This document shows, one piece after another, positions 9,936-19,879 of a stretch of 64,000 nt of DNA. Source of the stretch: Flavobacterium sp. CF136. GTDB taxonomy: Bacteria; Bacteroidota; Bacteroidia; Flavobacteriales; Flavobacteriaceae. The position numbers and the translations under genes are program-made. The notes beneath the pieces are model-generated. The model had not been told where the DNA came from, searched no databases, and worked only from the letters and a program-made list of their open reading frames with translations. The stretch's first letter is position 1; the number at the start of each line of letters is the position of its first letter. The stretch spans positions 1-64,000 of the forward strand of contig NZ_AKJZ01000041.1 of NCBI RefSeq assembly GCF_000282055.1. The letters run 5' to 3'.

Positions 9936-11624
9936 ATGAATTCATTACAATTATATGATTACCTGGTTTTTTTATTCTATTTTTTCCTTGTTGCTGGTTA
10001 TGGATTTTATATCCATAATCGAAAGAAAAAAGCAAGTATTTCGGCTTCTCACGATTATTTTCTCGCAGAAGGTTCTTTAACATGGTGGGCAATTGGAACA
10101 TCATTAATAGCTTCAAACATTTCTTCGGAACAGTTTATAGCTATGTCCGGAAACGGTTTCAAAATGGGATTAGCAATTGCCACATATGAATGGATGGCTG
10201 CATTGACATTAATTATCGTAGCCGTCTTTTTTATTCCTGTTTATTTAAAAAACAAGATTTATACTATGCCACAATTTTTAAGTGAGCGCTATAATGGAAA
10301 TGTTGCCATGATTATGGCTGTATTTTGGTTATTGCTTTATGTAATCGTTAATTTGACTTCCATACTTTATTTAGGGGCATTGGCCATAAATGGAATTTCA
10401 GGAATCAATGTCGATTTATGTATGTATGCTTTAGCTATTTTTGCCATTATTATTGCCTTAGGAGGAATGAAAGTTATTGGATACACTGATGTTATTCAGG
10501 TTGTTTTCTTAATCTTTGGTGGTTTAGTAACTACTTATTTAGCTTTAGATAAGGTTGCTGACTTAAATGGACAACATGGGATAGTTCAGGGGTTTAACTA
10601 TATGATGAATCAATCCGGGGATCATTTTCATATGATTTTCAAGAAGGATAATGCCAATTTTCCCAGTTTACCGGGATTAACGGTTTTATTGGGAGGAATG
10701 TGGATTGTAAACCTGAATTATTGGGGCTGTAACCAATACATTACTCAAAGAGCTTTGGGAGCCGATTTAAAAACAGCCCGAAGCGGAATCCTGTTTGCTG
10801 CTTTCTTAAAATTATTGATGCCAGTGATTGTGGTATTACCAGGAATTGCTGCTTTTGTTATTCACATGAAAGGTGGTTTGCAAACCGAAATGCTTGGAAC
10901 TGACGGAGTGTTAAATCCAGATAGAGCTTATCCTGTATTATTGAACTTATTGCCAACGGGATTAAAAGGTTTGTCATTTGCAGCCTTAACAGCAGCTGTG
11001 GTTGCATCATTGGCAGGGAAAGTAAATAGTATCTCCACTATTTTTACACTTGATATTTTTAAGAAAAAAATTCAGCCTGAAGCCACCGAAAAGAAAATGG
11101 TGCAAGTGGGTAAAATGACAGTTGTAGTTTCTATGTTTATTGCCGTGATAATTGCCCCTTTCTTAGGTATTGACAAAAAAGGAGGTTTTGAATTTATTCA
11201 GGAATATACCGGATTTGTAAGTCCTGGAATTTTTGCCATGTTTATTTTAGGTTTCTTCTGGAAAAAAACAAGTTCTAATGCAGCCATGTTTGCTACAATT
11301 GGAGGTTTTATTTTATCAGTAATATTCAAATTCCTGCCAAATTTTATGAATTTGGAATTCCTGAGCAGTATAGGATTTGCCACATTGGTAGAACAAAAAG
11401 ATATGACATTGGTTTATGAAATTCCTTTTTTAGACCGAATGGGATTTGTATTTGTAATATGTGTTTTGTTGATGATTGCAATTAGCTTATTTGATGCTAA
11501 GAGACAAGTCAATGTAAAGGGATTAGAGGTCGATACAAAAATGTTTAAAGTAAATAATGGCTTTTTAGCAGGCAGTCTTATTATAATAGGAGTGTTAGTC
11601 GCTTTGTATTCAATATTTTGGTAG
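9936..11624 (+). CDS. Sodium/solute symporter (SSS family), probable sugar uptake
   Basis: A multi-pass inner-membrane protein of 562 residues with about 13-14 hydrophobic segments, typical of the SGLT-like branch of the sodium:solute symporter family. Recognisable blocks include YFLAEGSLTWWAIGTSLIASN near residue 40 and NYWGCNQYITQRALGA near residue 265, both standard in bacterial Na+/sugar symporters. It would import the monosaccharide released by the upstream GH43/GH5 enzymes, plausibly xylose, arabinose or galactose. A bidirectional terminator lies after it, facing the convergent regulator gene. Confidence 0.88.
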   Translation: MNSLQLYDYLVFLFYFFLVAGYGFYIHNRKKKASISASHDYFLAEGSLTWWAIGTSLIASNISSEQFIAMSGNGFKMGLAIATYEWMAALTLIIVAVFFIPVYLKNKIYTMPQFLSERYNGNVAMIMAVFWLLLYVIVNLTSILYLGALAINGISGINVDLCMYALAIFAIIIALGGMKVIGYTDVIQVVFLIFGGLVTTYLALDKVADLNGQHGIVQGFNYMMNQSGDHFHMIFKKDNANFPSLPGLTVLLGGMWIVNLNYWGCNQYITQRALGADLKTARSGILFAAFLKLLMPVIVVLPGIAAFVIHMKGGLQTEMLGTDGVLNPDRAYPVLLNLLPTGLKGLSFAALTAAVVASLAGKVNSISTIFTLDIFKKKIQPEATEKKMVQVGKMTVVVSMFIAVIIAPFLGIDKKGGFEFIQEYTGFVSPGIFAMFILGFFWKKTSSNAAMFATIGGFILSVIFKFLPNFMNLEFLSSIGFATLVEQKDMTLVYEIPFLDRMGFVFVICVLLMIAISLFDAKRQVNVKGLEVDTKMFKVNNGFLAGSLIIIGVLVALYSIFW

Positions 11625-11723
11625 AAAAATGATTTATAAGTCACTAAGAAAGCTGAAACATGATTTTAACTTTTTTAGATTTAAAGACAATACGCTTTAA
11701 AGGTTTAAAGTAATAGTCCAAAA

Positions 11724-11783
11724 AAGAGGGGGTGATTTTTGTATTTCAAATTAATTTTGAATAGTACAAAAAGCCCCCTTCTT
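11724..11783. terminator. Bidirectional terminator between symporter and hybrid sensor genes
   Basis: Left arm AAGAGGGGG (11724-11732) pairs with CCCCCTTCTT (11774-11783). Inside it TTTGTA/TACAAA and TTTCAAA/TTTTGAA continue the stem, and short A/T tracts flank it. It sits between two convergent genes, as expected of a shared terminator. Confidence 0.8.
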
Positions 11784-11817
11784 CAATGGTAAATATCTAT
11801 ATTTTTTTAGGATTTAG

Positions 11818-14800
11818 TTAGAGTTTTTTATAAGCTTTTGAGTATTCAGATGGTGATAAGCCAAACTCTTCGCGAAAGTATTTTGAAAATCTTTTCGGAG
11901 AACTGAAACCTACTTCATGTGCTATTTGAGAAATCTGTAATTGACTTTTTTCAAGAAGCTGACGTCCTCGCTTTAATCGGATTGTACGAATAAATTCAGC
12001 CGGTCCTTTACCTGTAATTATTATTAATTTTTTATATAAATGTCCTCGGCTTAGACCTAAATCTTCTCCCAGGATTTCAACTGAAAATTTAAGGTCGCCT
12101 ATATTATTTTCTACTATCTTTATTGCTTTTTCTATCAACTTTTCATCTAAAGATGTAATGGTAATTTCACTAGGATTAACATCGATTTTTTGACTAAATA
12201 CCCTATGACTCTTTTTTGTCCATTCAATAAATTTCTGAATACGCAGCCTAAGAAGATTAAAGTGAAATGGTTTAGTAATGTAATCATCTGCACCTAATTC
12301 TAATCCTTCTATCTGATGTTCTTCTGCCGTACGTGCGGTTAATAAAATAACCGGGATATGAGACCAATGAATATTTGTTTTCACTTGTTTGCAAAGCTCA
12401 ATTCCATCCATAACCGGCATCATAACATCGCTTACGATGATTGTTACATCATATTCGTTTAATTGTTCTATTGCTTCCTGTCCATTATTAGCTGTTATTA
12501 CAGAATATTCATCCTCAAGGTTATCGGCCATGAAATCACAAAAATCTTTATTGTCATCTACAAATAGTAATATTGGCTTACTATGAATAATTTCTTTTCG
12601 TTCAATATTTTCTACATTATCGTAACTGGATTGTATATCTGTAAGAGTCTTCTCTGCTTTATCTGTTTCCCTAATCGGAATTTTAAAAGTAAATATGCAT
12701 CCATTTGGTATATTGTCCTTTATTGTAATAGTCCCGCCATGCAGATTTACGTATTCATTTGCAATATGTAAGCCAATTCCGCTGCCGGTTTCATCTTGTC
12801 TTTGTGGAGCTTGATAAAATCGTTCAAAAACACGTGTTTTATCTTCATCATTTATCCCTGAACCTGTATCTGAAACACTTACACAAACATCACCTTCCTG
12901 TTTACTTATATGTATGTTAATATTTCCGCCATCAGGTGTAAATTTAAACGCATTAGAAAGCAGGTTGATAAGTGTTTTCTGTATTTTATCTTTATCAAAC
13001 TGCATTAATAAGTTTTCTAATTCACTGCTTAAAGATAAGTTAATACTACGTTCATCTGCATAAACACTAAAAGAAGCATGAATATCTCTGATAAAATTTA
13101 CAAAATTTCCTGATTTTAAATTTAATGTATCTATCCCAACATCCAATTTGCGAAAATCCAGCAACGAATTTATTAATGAAAGCAATTGATTGGCATTTTT
13201 ATACATGATACTCAGCTTTTTTCTCATGTTTTCTTCCATTGTACCACTTAACAAAACCTGAAGCGGTGTAGTAATTAATGTTAATGGAGTACGCAAATCA
13301 TGACTTATATTTGTAAAAAACTTCAGTTTCATCTCATTTATTTGCCATTCTTTCTCACGATCCATTTTTATTCGGTGCTCTTCTATTTTTAGCAGATTAC
13401 GAACTTTTGATTTATGATTAAGATATAAGAGGATAACAAGACTTATTATTCCATAAATACTAAATGCCCAAACAGATAAATAAAAAGGAGGTGTTACACT
13501 TATAGACAGTGCTTGGGTATTATTTCTCCATATACCATCACTATTAGATGCTTTTATTAAAAGTTTGTAATCGCCGGGAGGGAGAGCAGATAATATTATT
13601 TTATTTTCCTGAATTGGAATCCATTCTGTATCAAATCCTTCAATTTTATAAATGTATTTCACCTTATCAGCATTAAGTAAATCGGCTGTTGTAAATTTTA
13701 AGGTGATGAGTTTATCATCATGTCTGAAGGTTAGCCCCGAAGTTAATTCCGTTGAATGTTCAAGTAATTTATGACCATTATAAATTGAATCGACTTCGAT
13801 GTTTTGATTACCGACGCTTAATCCGGCAAAAACAATTTTTGCTATTGGTCGATTCTTTTCAACTAATTTATTAGGATTAAGAATTGTATATCCATCTATA
13901 TTTCCCAGTAAAACATCTCCATTTCTTAACTTAATTATAGAATGTCTATTAAAATAATTATCCATAAAACCATCTTTAATAGAGTAATTTTTACTTGTTA
14001 TGACAAGTTTGTCGTTTACATCACGTTTAACAGTTAATATGGAGAGTCCATTACTTGTTGTCACCCAAATGTTATTCCGATCATCTTCCAGAATGCCTTT
14101 GGTAGAATTATCACATAAGCCATTTGACTTGTTAAAGGAGTAAATAGTATCTTTCTTTTGATCCCATATGTCCAGGCCGTTATTATGAGCGAGCCATAAA
14201 ATATCGTGTTTATCTTTATATACACTTGATATTTGAAGTTGCTTAAATTTTTGATTTCCCTTCTTATTTCCATAATACATTACATTTTTATTATTTGTAA
14301 TATCAATTACAGAAAGTCCATAGCTCGTCCCGACAAAGATTTCGTCTCCTCCATCATAAAACATATCCAGTGCATATACATCTTCTTTAAAAGGGGATCG
14401 TAAAAAATCAAAATTTGTTGCTTCAGCAGGTAATAATTGAATTTTCCCCCCCAACGTTCCAATCCATATATTCCCATACCGGTCATCTACTAAGCTCCAA
14501 ATATTGTTATTGCTTAATTTACTATTTTCTTTTGTATATTGAATCATTTTGCCTTTTTGATAACAGAACAAACCTTTCTTAAAGGTTCCTATCCAAATAC
14601 GGCCCTTACGGTCTTCTATTACAGACATTATTGAAGTATTTGAAATTGGAAGTTTTACGATGTTTTCTGATTGCTTTTCTTTCAAAAACAATCCTTTTCC
14701 ATCAGTTCCAAGCCAAAGATTTTCCCTGTTATCTTCCATTATTGCACTAATATCTGAGCATTCGGGATATTTAAAATTCATGAAATTCCTAAAACTTTCA

Positions 14801-15831
14801 TTGTAAAATGAAAGCCCTTTTTTACTGTGGCCAATCCAAATAGTTTCATTCTTATCACGATATAAACAATTTATGTTGTCAGAAAATAACGAATTATCTT
14901 TCCATGAATCATAAACGATATTTGTCATTAAATTTCTGGTTTTGTCATAAATAAACAGTCCGTTATGGTCTGTGCCAATCCAAATCTCTCCGGGACTATT
15001 TTCAACAATACTTGTAATAGAATTACTCTCAATATTTACCTGAGATTTTAACGCCAGTGTTTTCCATTCCTGAGTTTGTTTATTCTTATACGAAATCTGA
15101 TTTGAATAACCTGAGTATACCCATAATTCGTTGTCACTATCAAGAAAAATTTCGCCTGGATAATTAGCCGTATTTTTATTAATTGAATCGGGTAATTTTA
15201 TTAAAGTAAAGTTACCTGTCTTACTGTTTAATTGCCAGCATTTACCAGAACGTTGAATATAATACAAAGATTCTCCATCATCGGTTATATTAATTAAAGT
15301 GGGGTCTTTTATGGGATCCTTTAGATTGAAAATGGATGTGTGTTGTTTCTTAACATTGTAGAGAAATATTTTTTTATTGTTTATAACCCATAAATTTCGC
15401 TTTTTGTCAACATAAATCTTATAATTTTGGTCAGTCTGTATGTGTAATTTTTTTAAAAATAATTTTATGTCTGAAATAAAACAATCCTTATCTCTCCAAT
15501 ATACCATATAAGTATATCCGAGGTCTACCCAAATATTTCCCAGACCATCTTCCTGTAATCCATAAATATCGTTTGATACCAATGTATTAGGCTTTCCTGG
15601 ATTCGTTGTGTAAACTTTGAATCCATATCCGTCGTATCTGTTTAAACCCCCTTCAGTTCCAATCCAAAGAAATCCGTAATTGTCTCTTAATATTGCCCTT
15701 ACATTGGTGCTCGGAAGCCCTTCATTCGTATTCAAATGATGAAATATATAATTTGATTGCGCAATAATATTTTGGAATGAAGTAATCCAAATAAATCCAA
15801 GAATATATAACTGTATTTTATATTTTTTCAT
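11818..15831 (-). CDS. Hybrid two-component system sensor/regulator (HTCS)
   Basis: A one-protein signalling system of 1337 residues controlling polysaccharide use. Order: signal peptide (about 1-24), a periplasmic sensor of Reg_prop propeller repeats (many 'WIGT..GL' blades, about 30-700), a Y_Y_Y domain (about 705-785), one membrane helix near 790, HisKA with NISHDLRTPL, HATPase with GSGIGLHI, a receiver domain with phospho-acceptor Asp in IVSDVMMPVMDG, and a C-terminal AraC-type HTH (last 100 residues). HTCS proteins bind a specific oligosaccharide in the periplasm and activate the adjacent utilisation locus. The convergent orientation to the GH/symporter genes makes them the likely target. 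All signalling motifs look intact. Confidence 0.95.
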   Translation of the reverse strand: MKKYKIQLYILGFIWITSFQNIIAQSNYIFHHLNTNEGLPSTNVRAILRDNYGFLWIGTEGGLNRYDGYGFKVYTTNPGKPNTLVSNDIYGLQEDGLGNIWVDLGYTYMVYWRDKDCFISDIKLFLKKLHIQTDQNYKIYVDKKRNLWVINNKKIFLYNVKKQHTSIFNLKDPIKDPTLINITDDGESLYYIQRSGKCWQLNSKTGNFTLIKLPDSINKNTANYPGEIFLDSDNELWVYSGYSNQISYKNKQTQEWKTLALKSQVNIESNSITSIVENSPGEIWIGTDHNGLFIYDKTRNLMTNIVYDSWKDNSLFSDNINCLYRDKNETIWIGHSKKGLSFYNESFRNFMNFKYPECSDISAIMEDNRENLWLGTDGKGLFLKEKQSENIVKLPISNTSIMSVIEDRKGRIWIGTFKKGLFCYQKGKMIQYTKENSKLSNNNIWSLVDDRYGNIWIGTLGGKIQLLPAEATNFDFLRSPFKEDVYALDMFYDGGDEIFVGTSYGLSVIDITNNKNVMYYGNKKGNQKFKQLQISSVYKDKHDILWLAHNNGLDIWDQKKDTIYSFNKSNGLCDNSTKGILEDDRNNIWVTTSNGLSILTVKRDVNDKLVITSKNYSIKDGFMDNYFNRHSIIKLRNGDVLLGNIDGYTILNPNKLVEKNRPIAKIVFAGLSVGNQNIEVDSIYNGHKLLEHSTELTSGLTFRHDDKLITLKFTTADLLNADKVKYIYKIEGFDTEWIPIQENKIILSALPPGDYKLLIKASNSDGIWRNNTQALSISVTPPFYLSVWAFSIYGIISLVILLYLNHKSKVRNLLKIEEHRIKMDREKEWQINEMKLKFFTNISHDLRTPLTLITTPLQVLLSGTMEENMRKKLSIMYKNANQLLSLINSLLDFRKLDVGIDTLNLKSGNFVNFIRDIHASFSVYADERSINLSLSSELENLLMQFDKDKIQKTLINLLSNAFKFTPDGGNINIHISKQEGDVCVSVSDTGSGINDEDKTRVFERFYQAPQRQDETGSGIGLHIANEYVNLHGGTITIKDNIPNGCIFTFKIPIRETDKAEKTLTDIQSSYDNVENIERKEIIHSKPILLFVDDNKDFCDFMADNLEDEYSVITANNGQEAIEQLNEYDVTIIVSDVMMPVMDGIELCKQVKTNIHWSHIPVILLTARTAEEHQIEGLELGADDYITKPFHFNLLRLRIQKFIEWTKKSHRVFSQKIDVNPSEITITSLDEKLIEKAIKIVENNIGDLKFSVEILGEDLGLSRGHLYKKLIIITGKGPAEFIRTIRLKRGRQLLEKSQLQISQIAHEVGFSSPKRFSKYFREEFGLSPSEYSKAYKKL

Positions 15832-15956
15832 CTTATAATAAGTTTATAATATGTATGAAAGAGACATTTTAGCTTCGCAACGTTCCTAATTTATATTAAA
15901 AATAATCTTTCGTTATTCAACTTTTATTTTAACCACAAAAAAACTTTTTTATCATT

Positions 15957-18050
15957 CTAATCCAATTCTTGCCACACTGTTACTCCTCCGGGTTGTACTG
16001 TTTTACTACCTATTAATATCTTTGCTTTAGCAGATATGTTTTTTAGTTCGTAATTATCAGAAGAATAGTTTACTGCTACCCAAAAACCATCATGCCATTT
16101 TACATACACGCCTTCAGGATAATTTTCGGTTGTTATATTCGCCTGATCATATACTTTTCTTAAGACATCTTTCTCAAGTTGGGTATCGTCTGTATCAACA
16201 CCAATATAAGTGACCGTTCCTTTTTCTATTTTATTAGTAACAACTGCAGCTTTCCCCGCATAAAATTGATTGGTATAGGTTGCTAATACATTTTCGGACT
16301 TGTTAGCAGTAATCAAATCTGCCCAATTGTTCCAATTATAATCTTTATTAAAACCCTTTATAGTTCCTTTAGCGTAAGGCAATAAATGATCAAAGTCATC
16401 AATACTGGCATCAATTAAAGGATAAATAGATTGTCCCCAGCCTCCAACAAATAAATGGCCATTTCGATCTTTAACCCCTGTGCGCACAGTTAATATCAAA
16501 TTTCCACCTTTTTTTACATAATTAGCCCATTTCGTAATAAGTTTGTTGTCAACCAATTCAAAAGCAGGGGCAATGACAACAGCATATTGGTCTAAGTCAT
16601 CATTCTCATAAGCTATATTTACAGGAGCCCCAAAGGATTTTACTATTTCTAAATATTTTTGAAAAAATTGCAAGGTATTCCACTGACTTGTTTGTCCCTG
16701 ACGCCCCATACTCCATAAATTATCATAATTCCATAATAAAGCAGTTTTACGCGCTTTGATTTCTTTTGGAACTTTTGCATTAGGTTTGTAAGCATCGCGC
16801 AATAATTTCATTTCGCTAATAGTTTGTTTATAATCCTTTCCCCCTTGAGATAAGGTAACTCCATCTAATTTGGTAATGCCACTGTGGTATTGTTCTGCAC
16901 CATAATTAATTTGTCTGTACCGATACGAGCAGGCAAATGACATATCTTCTGCAAAACAATGAAATAGCCACATACGTACCGCTCCAGGCTGCAATAATGG
17001 ATTTACATTTCCCCAATTTACAAATCCTGGCTGAAGTTCCATAATTCCGGAAATTTTAGTATCAGGTTTGAAAAAATTCAAAGCAAATGAAAGTTCTTTA
17101 GGATCTCCCAGTCGAAATCCTTTATCCCCTATATTTGCATTTCCTTTATTTAAGTAACTGGTAAAAGAATCAAAATCTAATTCTTTCGTTCTTCTGGGAT
17201 CGGCAAAAGGTGTTGTGGCGGTATAGTTAGTAGTAATAAATTGATTATTAGAAATTAAAGGCCTAAGAATATTAGCCTGATAATCTAAAAATTCTGCCTG
17301 TGTATCGGCAGTATACCTTTTAAAATCCAATAAAGCATGCGGATTTGTTCCCCACCATCCTACATGATTTGCATTGTGAATTTTAATTTGACTGAAATTG
17401 CTATAAGTTTGACTCCAAAATTGGGCTCCCCAAGCATTATTAAGAGCACTTATGGTTTTGTATTTATTTTCTAACCATTTTTTAAAGGCTTCTTGAGAAG
17501 AAGGGCTATAATCTTCCTTTGCTTCGGGTTCATTGTCTAATTGCCACCCTATTACGTTAGGGTTTTTACCATAACGCTCGCCTAATTTTGTAATTATTTT
17601 TTTAGAAAAACTTCTCCAAACCGGATTACTTAATGATTGTTGTGCTCTGGTTCCATGTTCTGCACGAAGGTAATCAGACCCCATTGCATAAATTTCCGGA
17701 TATTTAATTCCCATCCACACAGGTGAAATAGCCGTGGGAGTACCTAAAATAACTTTCAATTTATACTTAGCTGCCAGGGTAATTACCTCATCCAGCCATT
17801 CGAATTTATAAACGCCTTCCTGAGGTTCCATATCTATCCACGCGAATTCAGCGATGTGGATAAATTCAAAACCAATCTTTGAAATATTGCTGATATCCCG
17901 TTCCCAGTCGTTTTTATTCCAATGCTCCGGATAATAATAAATCCCCATAGACATTAGGTTTTCCTTCGGAAAGAAACGATGAGAATCCTGGGCTTTAACA
18001 ACTATTGTCAATAAGACAAACAAAAGTGATATATAAATTTTATTTTTCAT
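15957..18050 (-). CDS. GH42 beta-galactosidase, secreted
   Basis: Family 42 beta-galactosidase, likely removing terminal galactose from xyloglucan or galactan side chains. The ATG at 18050 starts a clean signal peptide (MKNKIYISLLFVLLTIVVKAQ); the frame extends seven codons further but gains nothing. The barrel opens with MGIYYYPEHW, the acid/base is Glu174 in QLDNEPEAKED, and the nucleophile is Glu338 in MELQPGFVNW. A trimerisation/Rossmann-like domain follows and a short C-terminal beta domain ends the 697-residue protein. The gene lies upstream of and in the same orientation as the HTCS gene (126 bp between them), and downstream of a decayed GH31 gene. Confidence 0.9.
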   Translation of the reverse strand: MKNKIYISLLFVLLTIVVKAQDSHRFFPKENLMSMGIYYYPEHWNKNDWERDISNISKIGFEFIHIAEFAWIDMEPQEGVYKFEWLDEVITLAAKYKLKVILGTPTAISPVWMGIKYPEIYAMGSDYLRAEHGTRAQQSLSNPVWRSFSKKIITKLGERYGKNPNVIGWQLDNEPEAKEDYSPSSQEAFKKWLENKYKTISALNNAWGAQFWSQTYSNFSQIKIHNANHVGWWGTNPHALLDFKRYTADTQAEFLDYQANILRPLISNNQFITTNYTATTPFADPRRTKELDFDSFTSYLNKGNANIGDKGFRLGDPKELSFALNFFKPDTKISGIMELQPGFVNWGNVNPLLQPGAVRMWLFHCFAEDMSFACSYRYRQINYGAEQYHSGITKLDGVTLSQGGKDYKQTISEMKLLRDAYKPNAKVPKEIKARKTALLWNYDNLWSMGRQGQTSQWNTLQFFQKYLEIVKSFGAPVNIAYENDDLDQYAVVIAPAFELVDNKLITKWANYVKKGGNLILTVRTGVKDRNGHLFVGGWGQSIYPLIDASIDDFDHLLPYAKGTIKGFNKDYNWNNWADLITANKSENVLATYTNQFYAGKAAVVTNKIEKGTVTYIGVDTDDTQLEKDVLRKVYDQANITTENYPEGVYVKWHDGFWVAVNYSSDNYELKNISAKAKILIGSKTVQPGGVTVWQELD

Positions 18051-18318
18051 ATGTTTTTTTACTGAAACCATTCTGAAAAGTTAATACTTCAGGATGATTA
18101 ATTTTTAATCATGGATGCTTACTTTATTTTATACAAAAAGACTCTTCCTTGTTTTTTAAACGATCAGGAATCTATTATTTTCGTAATAACTCTTTTTAAT
18201 TTAAAAGGTTCTGATCATTGAATTAATACCATATTTACTTGGTGTTTTTTACATTTATTAAGGCATCTAACCGATTATTTTGCTTTATGGTTTTGCGGTT
18301 ATTTTAATGTAATTGTAG

Positions 18319-18512
18319 CTACCTATCATAATTCACAACTTGCCCCTGAGCATCATATACAAAAGCTTTACGGTTTTCTTTACTTACAGCTATAATAACA
18401 AACTTACGGTTTTTTAACATTCCTTTATATTCTCCTTTATGCTCGCCAATATAGCACAAGATGCGAACACCAATCCAGTAATTAAGTTTAAACATATTTT
18501 ATTTCTTTTCAT
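18319..18512 (-). pseudogene. GH31 alpha-xylosidase/glucosidase reduced to its two ends
   Basis: On the minus strand an ATG at 18512 starts MKRNKICLNLITGLVFASC, a lipoprotein signal peptide with lipobox. Within a few codons the sequence changes frame and reads IGEHKGEYKGMLKNRKFVII then AVSKENRKAF...YDAQGQVVNYD. That is the C-terminal DUF5110-type ending of GH31 enzymes ('TIGERKG.FPGML..R.FNIV'). A further one-base shift near 18322 recovers VATITLK and a stop. The catalytic barrel is absent, so a large internal deletion has joined the two ends. In xyloglucan loci a GH31 alpha-xylosidase is a core enzyme, so its loss is informative. Confidence 0.78.
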
Positions 18513-18958
18513 AGGTGATATTTTTTTTATTGGGTCATATGTAATTCGCATAGCTGCTATTGGTATTGCGACTAATTTTCTTTTACGATCCTTTCATATA
18601 ATTTATTTCAAAACTCTAAGTATCATTTAGCTTGTTTTATATCAATATTGATTATGGCAAAAAACAGGACTAATAATTTTTTTCTTAATTTAAGAATATG
18701 TGGAAACAGTAAAAAGAAGGGCATAATTCCTAAATATAAATGCTTTCATTTTTTTTTACTAAAATATTATAAGTTTAAAAATGAGTTCTTTATTGATTAA
18801 CAGCATTATTCCTTTTTGCCATAATCTGTTTCAATAAGAAATAGAATACTGCGGTGTAAAAGTATCAATTAAGAAAAAATTAAAGTGGCTGGAAATGTAT
18901 TCAATATTGGACTTGAATGTGTTATTTTTAAATATATATCTAAAATAGTGCTCAAATA

Positions 18959-19110
18959 TTATAAATCTAGCCATTGAACAAGAGTAGTAACGGCCCTTTC
19001 AGGACTCAATAAATTATTAAATTTTTGAACTAGTATTTCATTCTGGATTTTTTTGTATGCTGAATTCAGTTGAGATTTATCAAAAAGTATCTTTCTCAAT
19101 TATCTCAATT
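18959..19110 (-). pseudogene. Unrecognised minus-strand coding remnant
   Basis: A minus-strand frame of about 47 codons ends LSPERAVTTLVQWLDL and a TAA at 18959-18961. Its composition is protein-like (LNSAYKKIQNEILVQKFNNL). Upstream the frame is closed by stops, and no start or partner domain is visible. It may be the 3' end of a deleted gene or a chance frame. I do not recognise a family. Confidence 0.3.
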
Positions 19111-19254
19111 TTTGAATCAGATTTTCTTGGCAGGATCTGAAATAGATACATTGTGGATAAACAATAAAATTGTTGCTTACCTATAAATTGGGTGACTTTT
19201 AATGATAGTAAGCAGATTTAAGAGGATTCAAGTGTCGTTTTTTATCCTAAAATG

Positions 19255-19284
19255 ACCTCAAATCTAATTTTTTAGATTTGAGGT
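19255..19284. terminator. Perfect 13-bp hairpin
   Basis: ACCTCAAATCTAA (19255-19267) and TTAGATTTGAGGT (19272-19284) are exact inverted repeats around a TTTT loop. No long T tract follows on either strand, so it could be a weak terminator of lost genes or a scar of a mobile element. Confidence 0.5.
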
Positions 19285-19879
19285 ACAATTATGATATAAA
19301 GGTTTGGTTTTAAGTAATATATATAGGATTTTTCACTTTTAATTCAACGTAAAAATAATTAAATATGTTAATTATTTACCGATACAGAAATTAACATGCC
19401 AGGTTTTACTGGGTTTAAGGATGGCGAGGTACAAATAAAGTACCTAATAAAACCAAATAACAACAAATAAATTTTATCCATCATTTCAATTGAAATACGA
19501 TATAAATTTAAATTGTAATGCAATTTTTAAAAGAACACATTAACCCAGTGGTTGAAACAAATGTATAAAATATTATTTGATATAAAAATTTGATTTACTA
19601 TGTTTTAGGGACCTCTATGATAATATAAAAGCTTTAGATTTCCCTTAAGGTTTTAAGTTATTATACTAAAAATATATTTTGTTTTTTCTGGAAGTATCAT
19701 TTTGCAGTCATAACTAAAGACAAATTGCAGTATACTCTTGTTTTTGCCTGATCTAATTGAAAAACAGGTATTTGTACTGTGCCAGTTGTTTGTTTTATTT
19801 TATAAATTCACAACATCATTTTACGTCATATGTTATGATAGTCGTAAAAAGTTGCCAATATAATTTAAAGCAAGAAACT

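Larger units (their letters stand above)
18513..19879. other. Long gene-poor gap of about 1.4 kb
   Basis: Very AT-rich sequence with no convincing intact gene on either strand. It contains the small remnant at 18959-19110 and a perfect hairpin at 19255-19284. With the decayed GH31 gene beside it, this looks like a region undergoing deletion. Confidence 0.6.

Noticed and set aside
18439..18630. 63-codon plus-strand frame
   Set aside because: It is antisense to the GH31 remnant and has a low-complexity hydrophobic composition with no family match.
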